This document shows, piece by piece, positions 45,001 through 57,147 of a stretch of DNA of 64,000 nucleotides (the first letter of the stretch is position 1; each line of letters starts with the position of its first letter). The DNA comes from Gordionus sp. m RMFG-2023 (Eukaryota > Nematomorpha > Gordioida > Chordodea > Parachordodidae). Where the stretch lies: NCBI RefSeq assembly GCF_954871325.1, contig NC_088775.1, positions 63,899,561 through 63,963,560 on the forward strand. Reading direction: 5' to 3'. The notes beneath the pieces were generated by a model. That model ran no database searches. It was not told the DNA's origin and was given only the letters and a program-made list of their open reading frames with translations. The position numbers were made by a program, and so were the translations under genes.

Positions 45001-45840
45001 GGTACCATCCTTGTCTTTATGACAAAAGATACATAGGGTATAAAAACATACAGAAAATTCAATATGGAAATACATTGATGTGGAAAATAATTTTGAAACA
45101 GATAATTAAATAGTATATTAATTTGAAATATTTTTCTTATGCAGTAGAGATGGCCAAATCAACATGGAAAAATCTAAGATATTGCTTTATAAGTGAGCAT
45201 AAAAAATAAAATCTCTACAGAGTGGGTAGGGGTTAATCACATTCCCACTTGGAAATTGTACCATAACTTGATTTTAATTACACCCATACAGCGAGGGAAA
45301 CAGTATAAAAATCTGAAATAAATAACTCAATATTGATGAAGCAAATATTGCTAAGGCATTTTTTGAACAGATGAAATGAAAAATATCAATATGAAGATAG
45401 TAAATGATGTGTAATAAATTGTAGTTTTTTGGAAAATGTTTATTTTTTTATTTAATATATTATTTGATATTATTTTAAAGAAAAGATGATTTTGGATACA
45501 AAATAAAAGAATAACTACTACTGAAATTACATTACAGTAAATATATTAGGTTAAGATTTTATTATTACATAGCTGTTGAAATTCCATGCATAAAAACTAG
45601 TCAAAGTTAATCTAAAATAGGATCATATATATCTTGCAAGGAATTAATTAAAAAGAAGGATACTGCTCGAGGTAATTTGCATTTGTAAATATATTTATTA
45701 TTTTAATTTAGATTTATTTGAGCAAGTTCTTGAAATTGAAAAAATAAAAGAAGGTAGATTATCAACAAACTTTTGGATCAATATTATGCTTGAGCAAACC
45801 CTTGCACAAAGATCGGAGAGGGGAAAGAAAAACTAATTAA
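45001..45840 (+). pseudogene. Harbinger-associated partner gene, copy 2, with insert
   Basis: Starts with ggtaccatccttgtctttat, matching the reverse complement of copy 1 near 43,880. It is then interrupted by about 600 bp of unrelated DNA (45,037-45,640) before resuming at gaggtaatttgcatttgtaa and the LFEQVLEIEKIKEGRLSTN block (45,715-45,775). It is inverted relative to copy 1. Confidence 0.5.
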
Positions 45841-45939
45841 AATAAATAATAAATATTATATTGCATTTGTTATTATTTTATTGGAGGGTTTTTATATGAT
45901 TTTATTCTTCCATTGTTTTTATTTAAGACAAACATATAA

Positions 45940-46400
45940 TAATACAGATAGACAATAATTATAATTTTCTTGAATGTGCTAACTTACCTTTATAAAGGTT
46001 TCATAATATAGTATTTTAAAGGGTAAGCATCATCTGCAACAAAAACATGAGGCAGAATTATATTTGATTTGGTAAATTTTTAGGTGGATCTAAATCTCCG
46101 TTCTCAATTATTTTTGATAACAAAGAATTTAAGTAAACACCTCCATCTTCAATTATTACAAATCTACCTTTACCATATAATAATGTTTGTAATATCATGA
46201 AGGAGTATTAATATGGGTTAAAATATAATAAGGTTTTTTGAATACAAAAATTTAGATTATACAATGAAATATTAACTCTGGTTAATCTCATATAATTGTA
46301 AAACTTTTCAGAATTCTTTACATGTGGGAAAAGTAGTGCAAACTCTCCTTCCTCTTCTTTTCTAACATTCAGATTACTTTTTCTTGTAACGATATAGTAG
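45940..46400 (-). pseudogene. PIF/Harbinger transposase, copy 2 fragment
   Basis: The minus strand reads DGGVYLNSLLSKIIENGDL, DPPKNLPNQ and VADDAYPL-like blocks (about 46,015-46,165), homologous to 43,060-43,170 of copy 1. It lies tail-to-tail with the plus-strand partner gene at 45,001-45,840. Confidence 0.6.
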
Positions 46401-46989
46401 AATTTATTTTAGAGTTGTAATGGATACCAAATTTTAAAAAAATATTAAAATATGCTTGACGCAACTAACATGAATGCAATGACGCTTACAGCACATTATC
46501 TGCTCTATCGCTTAATATCATGTCATGTTTACTTGCTGCTCACTAATGTGAATGCACCGTTATATTAAAAAATTACTTGTCAAAAATTTAGATTTCACCG
46601 ATTTGAAAAAATGGCTTATACCTAGGCCTTAAAATTTCGAATACAGATAGCAAAAAAATATAACACATTCTCGACAAAATGAATTGATCTCGTTTTCGGT
46701 TCATATTTTTTTCTTCTAATCTAAGCAATTTATTTCCACATATTACATAATTAACCTCAATGGTAAATCACTAATAGTAATATCGATGCAGATCTGTAAT
46801 GTTATGAGAAGATTAATTAATTAATAGAGGTTTAGGAGTAAGTTGGAAAAAACAGAAGGGCGGTTCATTTTTGGAAGCAGTTTGAGTGGAGAGATTTATC
46901 AAACACTTAAGTTTTAGCAAAACAATATTTTAATTAATATGGCTGGTTCGAACCTTTCCCCAAATATGATAAACATTAAAAACATATAC

Positions 46990-47320
46990 CTTCATTATCA
47001 GTCGTAGTTTGGTTAGACGAGGTCACGGGTGTACCGACGCTAAAATCAAACTCTGGAAATAAGTGTGAAAAACCGGCTAGAAAATCGTATATTGATGGGT
47101 TTGTAATGTTGCTACTATCAGAGGCAGTACTTTGATCTGTCTGTTGACTCGGCAAAATGAACTGTCCTAGAAGGGCTCCCAAAAAGTTCATTACATTAGG
47201 ACTAGGGCCAGAAAAGCTAGAAGTGTTGACCTGCTGGGGCATCATGAAGGTGTTTAATAATTGGGAAAAGGGGGAAGTGTTATTTAAGTCCGGGAATGTA
47301 GAACCAGATCTAGGGTTAGC
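46990..47320 (-). CDS. BAG6: BAG6-like gene, Gln/Ser/Thr-rich upstream exon
   Basis: A single 331-nt minus-strand exon with an acceptor (TTTTTTTAG|GCTAAC) and a donor (GAAG|GTATAT). It reads DLNNTSPFSQLLNTFMMPQQ, NVMNFLGALLGQFILPSQQ and SIYDFLAGFSHLFPEF. Short hydrophobic FLGALLGQ/FSQLL patches in a disordered polar sequence recall the human BAG6 middle (DLQFSQLLGNLLG, FLQGMTDFL). The N-terminal ubiquitin-like domain should lie further upstream, but I could not find it before the window ends. If all parts belong together, the gene spans more than 20 kb. Confidence 0.45.
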
Positions 47321-47459
47321 CTAAAAAAAATTTCTTATATTATGCTCATGTAATATTAATAAAAAAATGGTTATTATAAAATGCTATTTTTTAACTTAAA
47401 ACATTTAAACCTAGAATAATATAAATCTCAAATCTTTATCAATTCATTATTTATTTTTA

Positions 47460-48640
47460 AATAAATTTCTAATAAAATGACAGGGTTTCTCATTCAAAAA
47501 AGGCAAAGTCCCAAAGGCTTAGGAAAAAGTACAATCAAAAAAGAAAAGTGTCAAAAAAAAATGATAAAGTCCTGTCCAAATTATTTTTTGATGTTCTACC
47601 TGGTATAATATAGTGAGAAACAAAAATTTGTATTAATCATTAATAATTTCCCATCTTCCCCATTTTGGAATATAGGTTTCAATATTTCTTCTTTGCATTC
47701 TCCTCATATATTGCTCTCTCTCCTTGATCCGAATTAATTCCTCCACGTTATTGGGATTTTGATTTCTGACAAAATCTTTCCATTGAAAAAACACATTTTC
47801 AATGGGATTAAGATAAGGACTGTAAGGTGGTAAGTATTTCAATGTATGCCCTCTTCTTTCTATAGATTCCCTAATTGTATGGTTATGATAAAATGGAACA
47901 TTATCCATCACAAAAATAATATTCATCATGTTACCTTCTTCAAAATGATTTACTATTTCATTTATAAAGTTGCTAAAGTGCATAGCGATGCAGGGGTAAT
48001 CAAGAACCTCGAATCTGAATATTCTCGCAATCGTGAGAGCAGCAATGATAGTATAATTCATTGTCTTTATCTCTTGAACATTTTTAATAGCCTTTTTATT
48101 TATTTGTGAATATCCTTATAACCGCTTCATTGATATTGAAAACCCGTTATCATGGATAAAGATAAATTTTTATTTCATATAAGCTACATCTACAAACCAA
48201 TTCGCGTATTTTCTGCAAATCTCGATTCGGTATTTTCTCTAACTGTGCTTAGTGATACTCTTTAAAACTATATTTAAATCCAGATAGTACTATTGATACC
48301 GTATTTTTTGATATTTCTACCTCATATCTTAATTATTTCACATAACTATTTTAAGGATAAAAGTGCAATTCAAATTTATACAATTATTTATATTCTTCCT
48401 ATTCTAGATTTTGCGAGCACGTGAGCCTCTTTTAGGTAAACTATATTTATTTCATAACTGATAGGAGTATTTTATATTTGTCACTGTTTTATGGCTTACT
48501 TTAAAACATGATGCAATATTTTTGATACTATCCTTTTTTAAAGCGCCAATTATTAAAGCTTTTGTTTCACTATTTTTTTTCTTCTTGTTATTACAATATC
48601 TTCATGATTTTATTATTTAAAACAATAAAATTTATTTTTA
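47460..48640 (-). pseudogene. Tc1/mariner-type (IS630-like, DDE_3) transposase
   Basis: The intact C-terminal frame 47,633-48,061 (142 aa) has MNIIFVMDNVPFYHNHTI (second catalytic Asp) and LPPYSPYLNPIENVFFQWK (Glu, 34 residues later). Upstream the minus strand continues FIHDNGFSISMKRL (first Asp, about 48,140) and a helix-turn-helix block, GALKKDSIKNIASCFKVSHK (about 48,500-48,560), with stops between. The family cuts and pastes at TA. A candidate terminus, cagggtttctcattcaaaaa, lies at 47,481; its partner was not found. Only the 3' half remains open. Confidence 0.8.
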
Positions 48641-49468
48641 AAATATATACTCAACAAATAGAATGAATGGCAAAAAAAACTAAAATCCTTTAGATTATAA
48701 TATTTACCTCATTTTGACATTTAAATATTCATAAATAAAAAATGAGGCGTAATAACATTTCAAATCGACCAGTGATTCGGCCGACCATCTAAAAAATGAA
48801 AGAAACTTGGCATGTTAATTATTTATGCTAATAAAATTCAAATTTTAGAGCGCCAGCTCAACTAGATCCAAAGATATACGCCTTCAAAGTAGAAAATCAA
48901 GTAATACATGATTTCATTAAAGTGTATAAATATATTTCCGAAAGGGGGCGTCTTTGAATAAAATTATATTTAAATCAGTTTTTAATGGTTTTTTTTGAAC
49001 AATTTGATATAATTTAAAGGATTATTCATCTTGTAAATATAAATTATAATATTTTCTTCACTTTAAATGGGGCTTTCATTCAATTATAGAAATTATCTAT
49101 CGATAAAAGAAACTCAATTTATTACACTATTTATAATTATTATATCCCATATAACATATTAATGAGTATTAATAAAATATGTTCAACCAAGTTTCGATCA
49201 ATTTTTAAAATTTGATCGTCGCTTAAAAAAAATAAATAATTTTTTCAAAGTCAAGATATAATAAATTTTTTTGTGTCTTCAAATTATGTACATTGTATTT
49301 ATTATTTTTATCGAAAAAAATAATATATGAAATGACGAATTATAATAGTTTCCATTGACATACTTATAAATAATGAGGAGTAAATTTAATTAGAAGTGGA
49401 AAAGATAGTAAAATATTACAAATATTAATTTATTATTATTATGAAATTATATACAATAAAAAAGTATT

Positions 49469-52400
49469 GGGTAATTCCATACCAAATCGATAACTTTTCG
49501 GCCCGACCTTTTTAATTTCGATAATATTTTGTATGCTGAGAGAATTTCATTTGAAAGCATCGACCAAAATTTTAGCCCCCTAGTTCTCATAGTTCCTGAG
49601 ATATCAATGGTCAATTTTGAAATTGGGATAAGTTAAAAATCATGATTTTAAAAATATAAGTTATATGTCATTTTGTAACTCTATTAAAGGCCTTTTATTA
49701 ATATTAAAGATTTTTTTGAAATAATATTGTTGCGGTTTTTATTTACGTTATAAATTTTAAACATAAAATATCCAGGTGTTTCGCTTTCCATTTTTTTTTG
49801 AATTAAATATTTTCTTATTCTCTAACCTTTTATCTATTTATAAAAAAATTTAAACTTGGGACAGCCATGGGTTTTTTAGTTATTACGATTTAAAAATCAA
49901 AAAATAAATATTTTTTTCAAAAATAGATGGCGCCTATAAAATAACGTGTTTTGTTATATAATTATTATTTTTAAACTTTTTTAAATAACAAGATTTTCTA
50001 TCATTAATATCATGAAATGAGATTATTTAGCTGCGGTTATAATCTTTTTTTTATAAGAAATTTTAATTTTCGAAAATTATTTTATAAATTTTGAAAATAT
50101 AATAGATAAATTAAAATTCATGAAAGATATTACCTATTTTCGGTTTTTCATTAAATTTAGTTTTTTTGACGTCATGATAATTTCGTTTTGCGATAAATTT
50201 TATGTACGCCCAGTAGCCGTTGATGGGCTCTATTGTTAAAATATTATTTTTTGGTATGAAAAGGATATATTGTGCAGCTGAATAAACAAAAGAATTTGCT
50301 GGTCCTTTAGGGTGAAGAAAATTAATTTTTACTTCATCTCTAATTGCATTCACTTCTTGTACAAATCCTAATCACCAATCTTTTCATATGCACATGTTAC
50401 ATATCCTCTAATCTCATCGATTAACAGATCCTCACGTGGATATACTATATTCTCCACAATAAATGTCAGCGAATTAGAATAGTTTATTGTTGAGTTTATA
50501 TAAGCCAATCAGAAACACTGCATGAATTTTTTGTTTCCCAGGTATTGAGATAGATTTACTAAATCTTTCACTTAGCCTTATCTCTTCTTCCTCATACTCT
50601 GGTGGTGGCATAAGAAAAATTTATAGCTTTTATATGCTCTTCCGCATATTTATAATATTGTAAAGGTGTAATTATTTGATAAGTATAAGGTCTTTGTAAG
50701 CTTGCCTTGGCAACTAACCTTTCTGTGCACTTTTACCATGTGCCGTAGGAAAAAAATGCCATTTTGCTTGAACACCAACAACGATTTCATGGTAGCAAAC
50801 ATTGATGAAGTTTTTCCTATTTTTATATTGCGCTGCTGAACCATCAGAAAAATAGCGATTTTTTTCTGGTGGAGTGTCGAATTTATTTTAAAAAAAATGA
50901 ATCAAATTGCGATTGGAATAAATGGAATGAAACAGTATTATGAATTAAGGATTCCGATATTACCAAAAAACTTAGATTGTTTATTTGATCTTCTATTTTA
51001 TAATAAATTGAGAATAGATGCAACGTAACTTGCGAAGTTGTCCAATGATAACCCTGAACTTGGTCTTGGACAATAAAGGAATAATTTTTTGAAAAGTCAC
51101 AAATAATTAGTGATTATTTTCTAAATTATTTTTAAGGTTATTGTGAAATGAACTTTGTTGTTCACAAATAAATGAATGGCGTATGAGAATATTCATTTTA
51201 TCGAAAAAATAATTAATAAATTCGTCTGAAGATTGAGAAATAGTCTCCAGAGTTGTTCTATCTACCGAAACCCACTGTTTAAACGTAACAAGAGCTATAT
51301 CATTTTTTATAAATAATTTTTCGATGCGTTCTTTTAAGAGTGCCGAGCCAGGACATTCGTTGCAGTCACCAAAATAACAGGTGGGTAACGGGGGATTGCA
51401 AATCATTCTGCCTATAACATCTCTATAAGTTGTTAATGTATCCTCACCATTTTTAGTCAATGTTGCTAATTCACAGCCTAAAATCATAAGTTTAATATTC
51501 AGGTTGTAGCACTATGTGTTCCGCTAGCCCCAGCTATAAGCTAGCAAATTTGGAAAATCCAATTGTTATGTTTGAATTACTAGCCTTATAATGATTATAT
51601 AATTCTTTTAATTTATTAAGAACTATTTTTTGAGCATTTACTCGTTCCCCCTTTTCAATGATAGATATGCAATCTTTTTTTCCTGGTAATCCCTACTACA
51701 TAACTGCAAAAAATTCTTTTAACAATATCAACTGTTTTTTGATTGAGATAGCAGGCTTTCTATTTCGAGTTAAAAGAATTCCCTTTTCTTTGAAAATGAT
51801 TGGGATTATATGTCATATGATATGTAGCGTTGAATGTCGTTTTTATTTTATTTGCGCTCCAATTAGGAGGCAGAATAGTCAGCAATTGATTTTTAGATAA
51901 ATTAGGATATTGAAATTTCATGTTATTGAGTATATCGTTATTATCTTTTGTATCTGATTCTGGATTGTTAATTATTATATCTGAAATAGCTTTTGATATT
52001 TTTGCTACCTTTTTTTTGGATAGTATTTTTTTCTTGATAGGAGATATTCCATATTCATTTAAAGTTATATTGATTTTATCTATCGATGTTATGCTGTTAT
52101 TTACATATTCGCTATCAGAATTTATATTTTCAACATTTTTTTGTGATAATCGTTTGCGACATTTATCACAAATATAGTGTTCCGCCTCAATGTTTGGATA
52201 TTGTGTCATCCACGTCATGACTATACGCAGGTTCTTTTTATAATTAAAGTGTTTAGATTCTTTAAAAGGATTTAACGCATTTATATTTATACATTATAAA
52301 TAATTTTAAAAAGAAAAATAATTAATATCAAAATATTTGTAAAATAAAAATTAATATAAGAGGACAGGTGCATGGAAATTTGCTTTTATCTTTTAACAAT

Positions 52401-53141
52401 TAATTATTATATTTTCTTGTAGGAGATATCGGAATCTTAACTATCTTTTTAGGAAATTTAATCATTTATTATAAAAACTAATTTTTACAAGTTATCAATA
52501 TAGCATTAATAATAAGTAAGCCTATCAAACGATCTATATAATATTTTTTCTTGATAGTTGCTGGAAATCTTATTATTTATGTTTAAAAATGAAAAAAAGT
52601 TTAAAAAAATAATAATTACAACAAAACACGTTATTTTATAAAGGAGCGCCATCTATTTTTGTAAAAATATTTATTTTTTAAATCGTAATAACTAAAAAAC
52701 CCATGGCTGTCCCAAGTTTAATTTTTTTTTATAAATAGATATAAGGTTAGAGAATAAGAAAATATTAAATTCAAAAAAATTTGGAAAGCGAAACACCTGG
52801 AATTTTTATGTTTAAAATTTATAATAAATAAAAACCGCAACAATATTATTTCAAAAAAAATCATTAATATTTAATAAAAGGCTAGAGTTACAAAATGACA
52901 TATAACTTATATTTTTAAAATCATTATTTTTTAACTTATCCAATTTCAAAAAATCGTATTTTTCGAAAAAAGGTCATTTTTGGCACTTTTGACCATTGAT
53001 ATCTCAGGAACTATGAGTACTAGGAGGCTAAAATTTTGGATTCGATGCTTTCAAATGATATTCTCTTAGCATACAAAATATTATCGAAATTAAAAAGGTC
53101 GGGCCGAAAAATTATCGATTTGGTATGGAATTACCTTACCC
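49469..53141 (-). mobile_element. DFSENY-type DNA transposon, copy B
   Basis: Ends GGGTAATTCCATACC and, reverse-complemented, GGGTAAGGTAATTCC (a 5-bp slip near the right tip) are flanked by TATT on both sides (49,465-49,468 and 53,142-53,145). Inverted repeats are about 550 bp each (49,469-50,020 and 52,570-53,141), closely matching each other and copy A. The coding strand is minus. Confidence 0.9.
50111..52218 (-). pseudogene. DFSENY-type transposase of copy B, broken
   Basis: Minus-strand blocks: 51,760-52,218 (start MTWMTQYPN, Cys pairs in YICDKCRKRLS, then NQLLTILPPNWSANKI); 51,107-51,487 (CYFGDCNECPG, FKQWVSVDRTTLETIS, RHSFICEQQSSFHNNLKNNL); about 50,640-50,870 (YFSDGSAAQYKNRKNFINVC, KWHFFPTAHGKSA); and 50,111-50,353 (VKINFLHPKGPANSFVY, stop). 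In copy C the matching positions read DGIGGTVKRLA. The Asp residues in the DFSENY, SDG and DGIGG blocks are plausible catalytic candidates; that is inference. The middle containing DFSENYSF is decayed here. Stops and gaps separate the blocks. Confidence 0.7.
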
Positions 53142-53378
53142 TATTATCATCAACAACCCAAAACAATTGGATCGGATTTTCTAAAATCGGAATAGCCTTA
53201 CTTGTATATAGGAATAAAAATAAATGAGTGTTTCAATAAATAAAAATTTAATTGATTAATCATTCAATAACACATGCTCACTATATTAATTCATTTTTTA
53301 ATTGATTTCTTAGTATTTTAAAAAACTATAATAAATTCTAATTATTCTTATAATATCAAAGGTAAAAAAAATTATTAG

Positions 53379-54147
53379 TAAGAATGTACCAATATTTTTC
53401 ATCGGATATAGGGTCGATTTTTTTATTTTTTTCGATATATTTAATTTTTTGATATTTAAGAAAATATATTTATCAAGTTAAGAATATTCTTATATAATTG
53501 AAGTGATAACTAAATGAATAATAATTAATAATATGTTTATAAGGATATTTTTGGTTTTAAAACTAAATCAATAATATTTTCAAAAATTAACAAGTTACAT
53601 TGATCATGATAGTAGATGGGATACTACTTTCTACATCAAAATAAAGTTTTTGGAACAAAAAAAAAGATTATACCACATTTTTACTAAATTTTATATATAT
53701 TAATATAATTGAATAAATAGCCCTAAAATACTAGGTTAATTTAAATTTTATAATTATTTGTTTTAAATTAAGATAAAATATATAATATGTAGAGCGAGCA
53801 AAATCAGATTAGTGATATCGGTTATTTGACCTATAACAATATTATATCTGCAATATCGTATCGGATTAGCCTCCTAAAGGTGATTCCAAATTCACAAATT
53901 ATATTTTTACACCGATCGTTATCTCTTCCCAGCGGAACAAATTCTTAAAAAATATAGGCGATAAGATAAGAGCCCTTACATCAGAACCAAAAGAATACTA
54001 TTTTTTAAAACAAAACCTACAAATAACTATTTTAAATAACTATTCATGTTTTTTGGGAACTTGTAGTCCCACCTCCGTTTTTATAAAATAATGTTTTATT
54101 TTTTATATTGATATATTGTTATCTAAGGTGATATCGGTACACCTGTA
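53379..54147. mobile_element. Non-autonomous hAT, 769 bp, exact 8-bp target duplication
   Basis: ATTATTAG flanks both sides (53,371-53,378 and 54,148-54,155). Ends are TAAGAATGTACCAATATTTT and, reverse-complemented, TACAGGTGTACCGATATCAC, related to the element at 38,400-39,098. The interior has no recognisable gene. It lies between copy B and the coding part of copy C. Confidence 0.85.
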
Positions 54148-55514
54148 ATTATTAGATATTCGGTGATATTTTATAAATTAATATTTTTTATCATATAGAA
54201 TTTCATTAAAATGAACAAAAATCTTATTCGAAAAACTAGATGCTGTAACCATTTTAAAATACCGAAATATAATAATGTAACTACAAATCTTAGAAATGTA
54301 CAATCTTGGATGTCACTTCACTCAGATGATAAGATATGTGATAAATAACTCGGAACAGCTCGTAAGTCAAATGACGCATTTATAGACCGTAATATTCATT
54401 ATACCGAAGTGAACCCAGCTATTGAATCATTTAATATATCATTGATAGAAAAAAGATATCAAATTTAAAAAAATAACAAAATAAAAAACTATAGAATCTC
54501 ATTTAGATATAAATGCGATTGAGCCAGCTACTATCGCTTGATGATATTCTAAGCAATATTAAAAAAAATCGCACTCTTATCTAAAACTGATAAATATAAA
54601 ATTTGACGATACTACCTGAATGAATTTAATACAACAAAATACATGGCAAGACAAGCTAAATTATTGATAGCGCCTGGAAAACCTATAGACGAATATATAG
54701 TTAAAATTGTACAAGAATTTTATTGTATGGACGAAATAAGCAGAATCATGCCAGGCATGAAAGATTGCGTTTCAATTTTGACCGATGACGCAAAAAAGGA
54801 TACCATACAAAAGAGATTAATTTTAGATAATTTGAAAGAAATTTATATATTTTTTAAAGAAATGAGGCCTAATGTTAAAATTGGTTTTTCGAAATTTGCA
54901 AGCATTTGCCCAAAAATTTGTATACTCGTTGGCGGTAGTGGTACATATAATGTATGTGTTTGCAGCTACCACCAAAATTTTAAATTAATGATCATTGGAT
55001 CAAATTTACCCAATTTAACCAAAGATGATATGTTGCCCTTTTAAACATACAAACATATTTTACCCTTAATAATTTGTAATCCGCTTCAACCATCCTGTTA
55101 TATGGGCAAAAGTGATAATTGTCCAGGGTCAACAAATTTATGCGATCAAATAGAAATATTGTTTCGTTCTAAGGACATCGAATTTATAACATACAAACAA
55201 TGGCTATCTGTGGATAGAACCACTCTTGAAACAATAACCAAGCCAGTAGATGAATTTATCAGCCTTTTTTGAAAAAATAGAATCTTTATTACCCCATTCT
55301 TTTATTTCAACGCAACAATCGTTGTATCAAAACAATCTAAAATTGAACTTAGATTAAGGCCAATATTTAATTTTATGTGATTTTTCAGAAAACTATAGCT
55401 TTATACTTCAGGATTATAAGTTATCATTGGAATAGGGCTCAATCCACTGTTCACCCTTTTCCTTTTGTTATATATTATAAAGATAATTTTGCCAATATTT
55501 GTTGCCTAAATTAC

Positions 55515-55735
55515 TGAGTTGTTAACTCCTTTTTAAAAGTAGCTAGCTCGAGCTCCTACCTTCTCAAATAGAGCTAGCTCGCACCTTCGCTACTACATTT
55601 TTGAAAGGAGCTAGCTCCAGCCCCTCAATTTTAAAAAGGAGGGGCGCTTCAGGTGTTTTGAAAAATGTAGCGGCATTCCTAAAGCGCCGCTCCTGTATGG
55701 GGGCCGCTCCTTAACATTTCTGCTAAATGTAATGA
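55515..55735. mobile_element. hAT-like MITE with gctagctc / ggagc motifs
   Basis: Splits the copy C coding region. It holds inverted and direct agctagctcgagctcc and gccgctcc strings, with ends related as ctgagttgttaact and, reverse-complemented, cagaaatgttaagg. Flanks ctaaatta and ctaaatgt agree at 6 of 8 bases, so the target duplication is only approximate. Confidence 0.5.
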
Positions 55736-56005
55736 TATCCGAATCTTTGCAACACAATACAATAGAAGTACATTATTTCGGAAAAACATTGGTAAATTTT
55801 TTAATTAATAAAATTTGCAAACCAAATAAAATTTTTATTTTTCCGATCCGCTGTACAATATAAAAATCGTAAAAATTTTATTAATATTTGCCTGGATTTC
55901 GGGGTACAGGCGGAATGACATTTTTCTGCAGCACACGGGAAAAGTGTTTGTGATGGGATTGGTGGCACTGTTAAAAGATTAGCCGCTAGAGCTAGTTTAC
56001 AAAGG

Positions 56006-56301
56006 CCTTACTCAAAGCAAATAACCACATCATATGAATTGTACGAGCTCGCTAAAGAAAATATTAATGTAATATATTTTGAATATATGACTCAAAAAAT
56101 TATGATTACTAGGAACTATTACTCAGGGAAAGATTTTCAAAAACTAGACGTATCCTTACTCAAAGCAAATAACCACATCATATGAATTGTACGAGCTCGC
56201 TAAAGAAAATATTAATGTAATATATTTTGAATATATGACTCAAAAAATTATGATTACTAGGAACTATTACTCAGGGAAAGATTTTCAAAAACTAGACGTA
56301 T
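56006..56301. repeat. 148-bp perfect-looking tandem duplication
   Basis: The block starting ccttactcaaagcaaataac at 56,006 is repeated from 56,154. The unit length is not a multiple of three, so it shifts the transposase frame. The two copies look identical, so the duplication is recent relative to the element. Confidence 0.85.
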
Positions 56302-56696
56302 ACCTGGAACACAGAAAATTCACACCGTGATTCCCACAGGTCTACATCAATTTAAAAGTAAAATAGAAAGCACTATTGAATATTTATCATATGATGAAAG
56401 TATAAGAAGTATAAACTTGGTTGAATATATTTTATTAACATATGTTATATAGGCAAAAATTTTTATAATAAATTATAAATAAAGTAATAAATTGAATTTA
56501 TTTTATCGATAGACAATTTCTATAATTGAATGAAAGCCCGATTTATTGTTATTTTCATTTACAAGATGAATAATCCTTTAAATTATATCAAATTGTTCAA
56601 GAGAAACCATTAAAAACTGATTTAAATATAATTTTATTCAAAGATGGGCCCTTTTGGGAAAATATTTATACACTTTTCTAAACATTTTTATCGATT

Positions 56697-57147
56697 TTGA
56701 GAATGAAGATGGCCGCGTCATAAACCAATTTTTTCTATAAATATAAAGGAAGAGTTTAGTAATATCTACTAAATTTTTTTAAGAAATTGAAGGTCTTCAA
56801 AAAATCGTTTTTAGTTCTTATATATTAAATAAAATGGCCGGAAATTGAATTTTTTTTTTAATTTTTTCTAAAAGTGGAATCTTTGTACGTAATTTTGATA
56901 TCAAATTTGTTATTTACAATTAGATAGTTTTTAAGATATACTTAATTGAATGAAGGCAAATAATGGTAAAAATACGTCATTTTTGCCACTTTGAACCCTA
57001 ATATCTCCAACAATATAAATATTACGAGGCTAAAATTTTGGCTATTTCTTAACTACACTAACCTTTTTTGCTTACCAAATTTTAAAAAAATCGAAGGGGG
57101 TGGGCCAATAATCTCATTTTTTTTGCTCATTTGACATGAAATGACCC
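56697..57147. mobile_element. End of a third DFSENY-type family, inserted in the copy C right arm
   Basis: On the minus strand this starts GGGTCATTTCATGTC and shows the layout of copies A/B (a tip, then ggcccacccccttcgatt, then aaaattttagcctc, then gatattagggttcaaagtgg) with a different sequence. Its other end was not found. The DNA to about 57,600 is unassigned. Confidence 0.5.

Larger units (their letters stand above)
54211..56452 (+). pseudogene. DFSENY-type transposase of copy C, broken
   Basis: Starts MNKNLIRKTRCCNHFKI at 54,211. The open stretch 54,643-55,044 reads VQEFYCMDEISRIMPGMKDC, QKRLILDNLKEIYIFFKEM, KIGFSKFASICPKICI and YNVCVCSYHQNFKLMI. Downstream in other frames come FITYKQWLSVDRTTLETIT (55,190), FSENYSFILQDYK with a frame change (55,385-55,425), AVQYKNRKNFINIC (55,850), and HGKSVCDGIGGTVKRLAARA followed by SLQRPYSKQITTSYELYEL (55,935-56,050). 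The order is that of a large animal transposase family that I know only as uncharacterised proteins. It is interrupted by a hAT MITE (about 55,515-55,735) and a 148-bp tandem duplication. Confidence 0.7.

Noticed and set aside
46941-46960. ggttcgaacc as a tRNA B box
   Set aside because: No A box or cloverleaf can be drawn upstream; it is probably chance.
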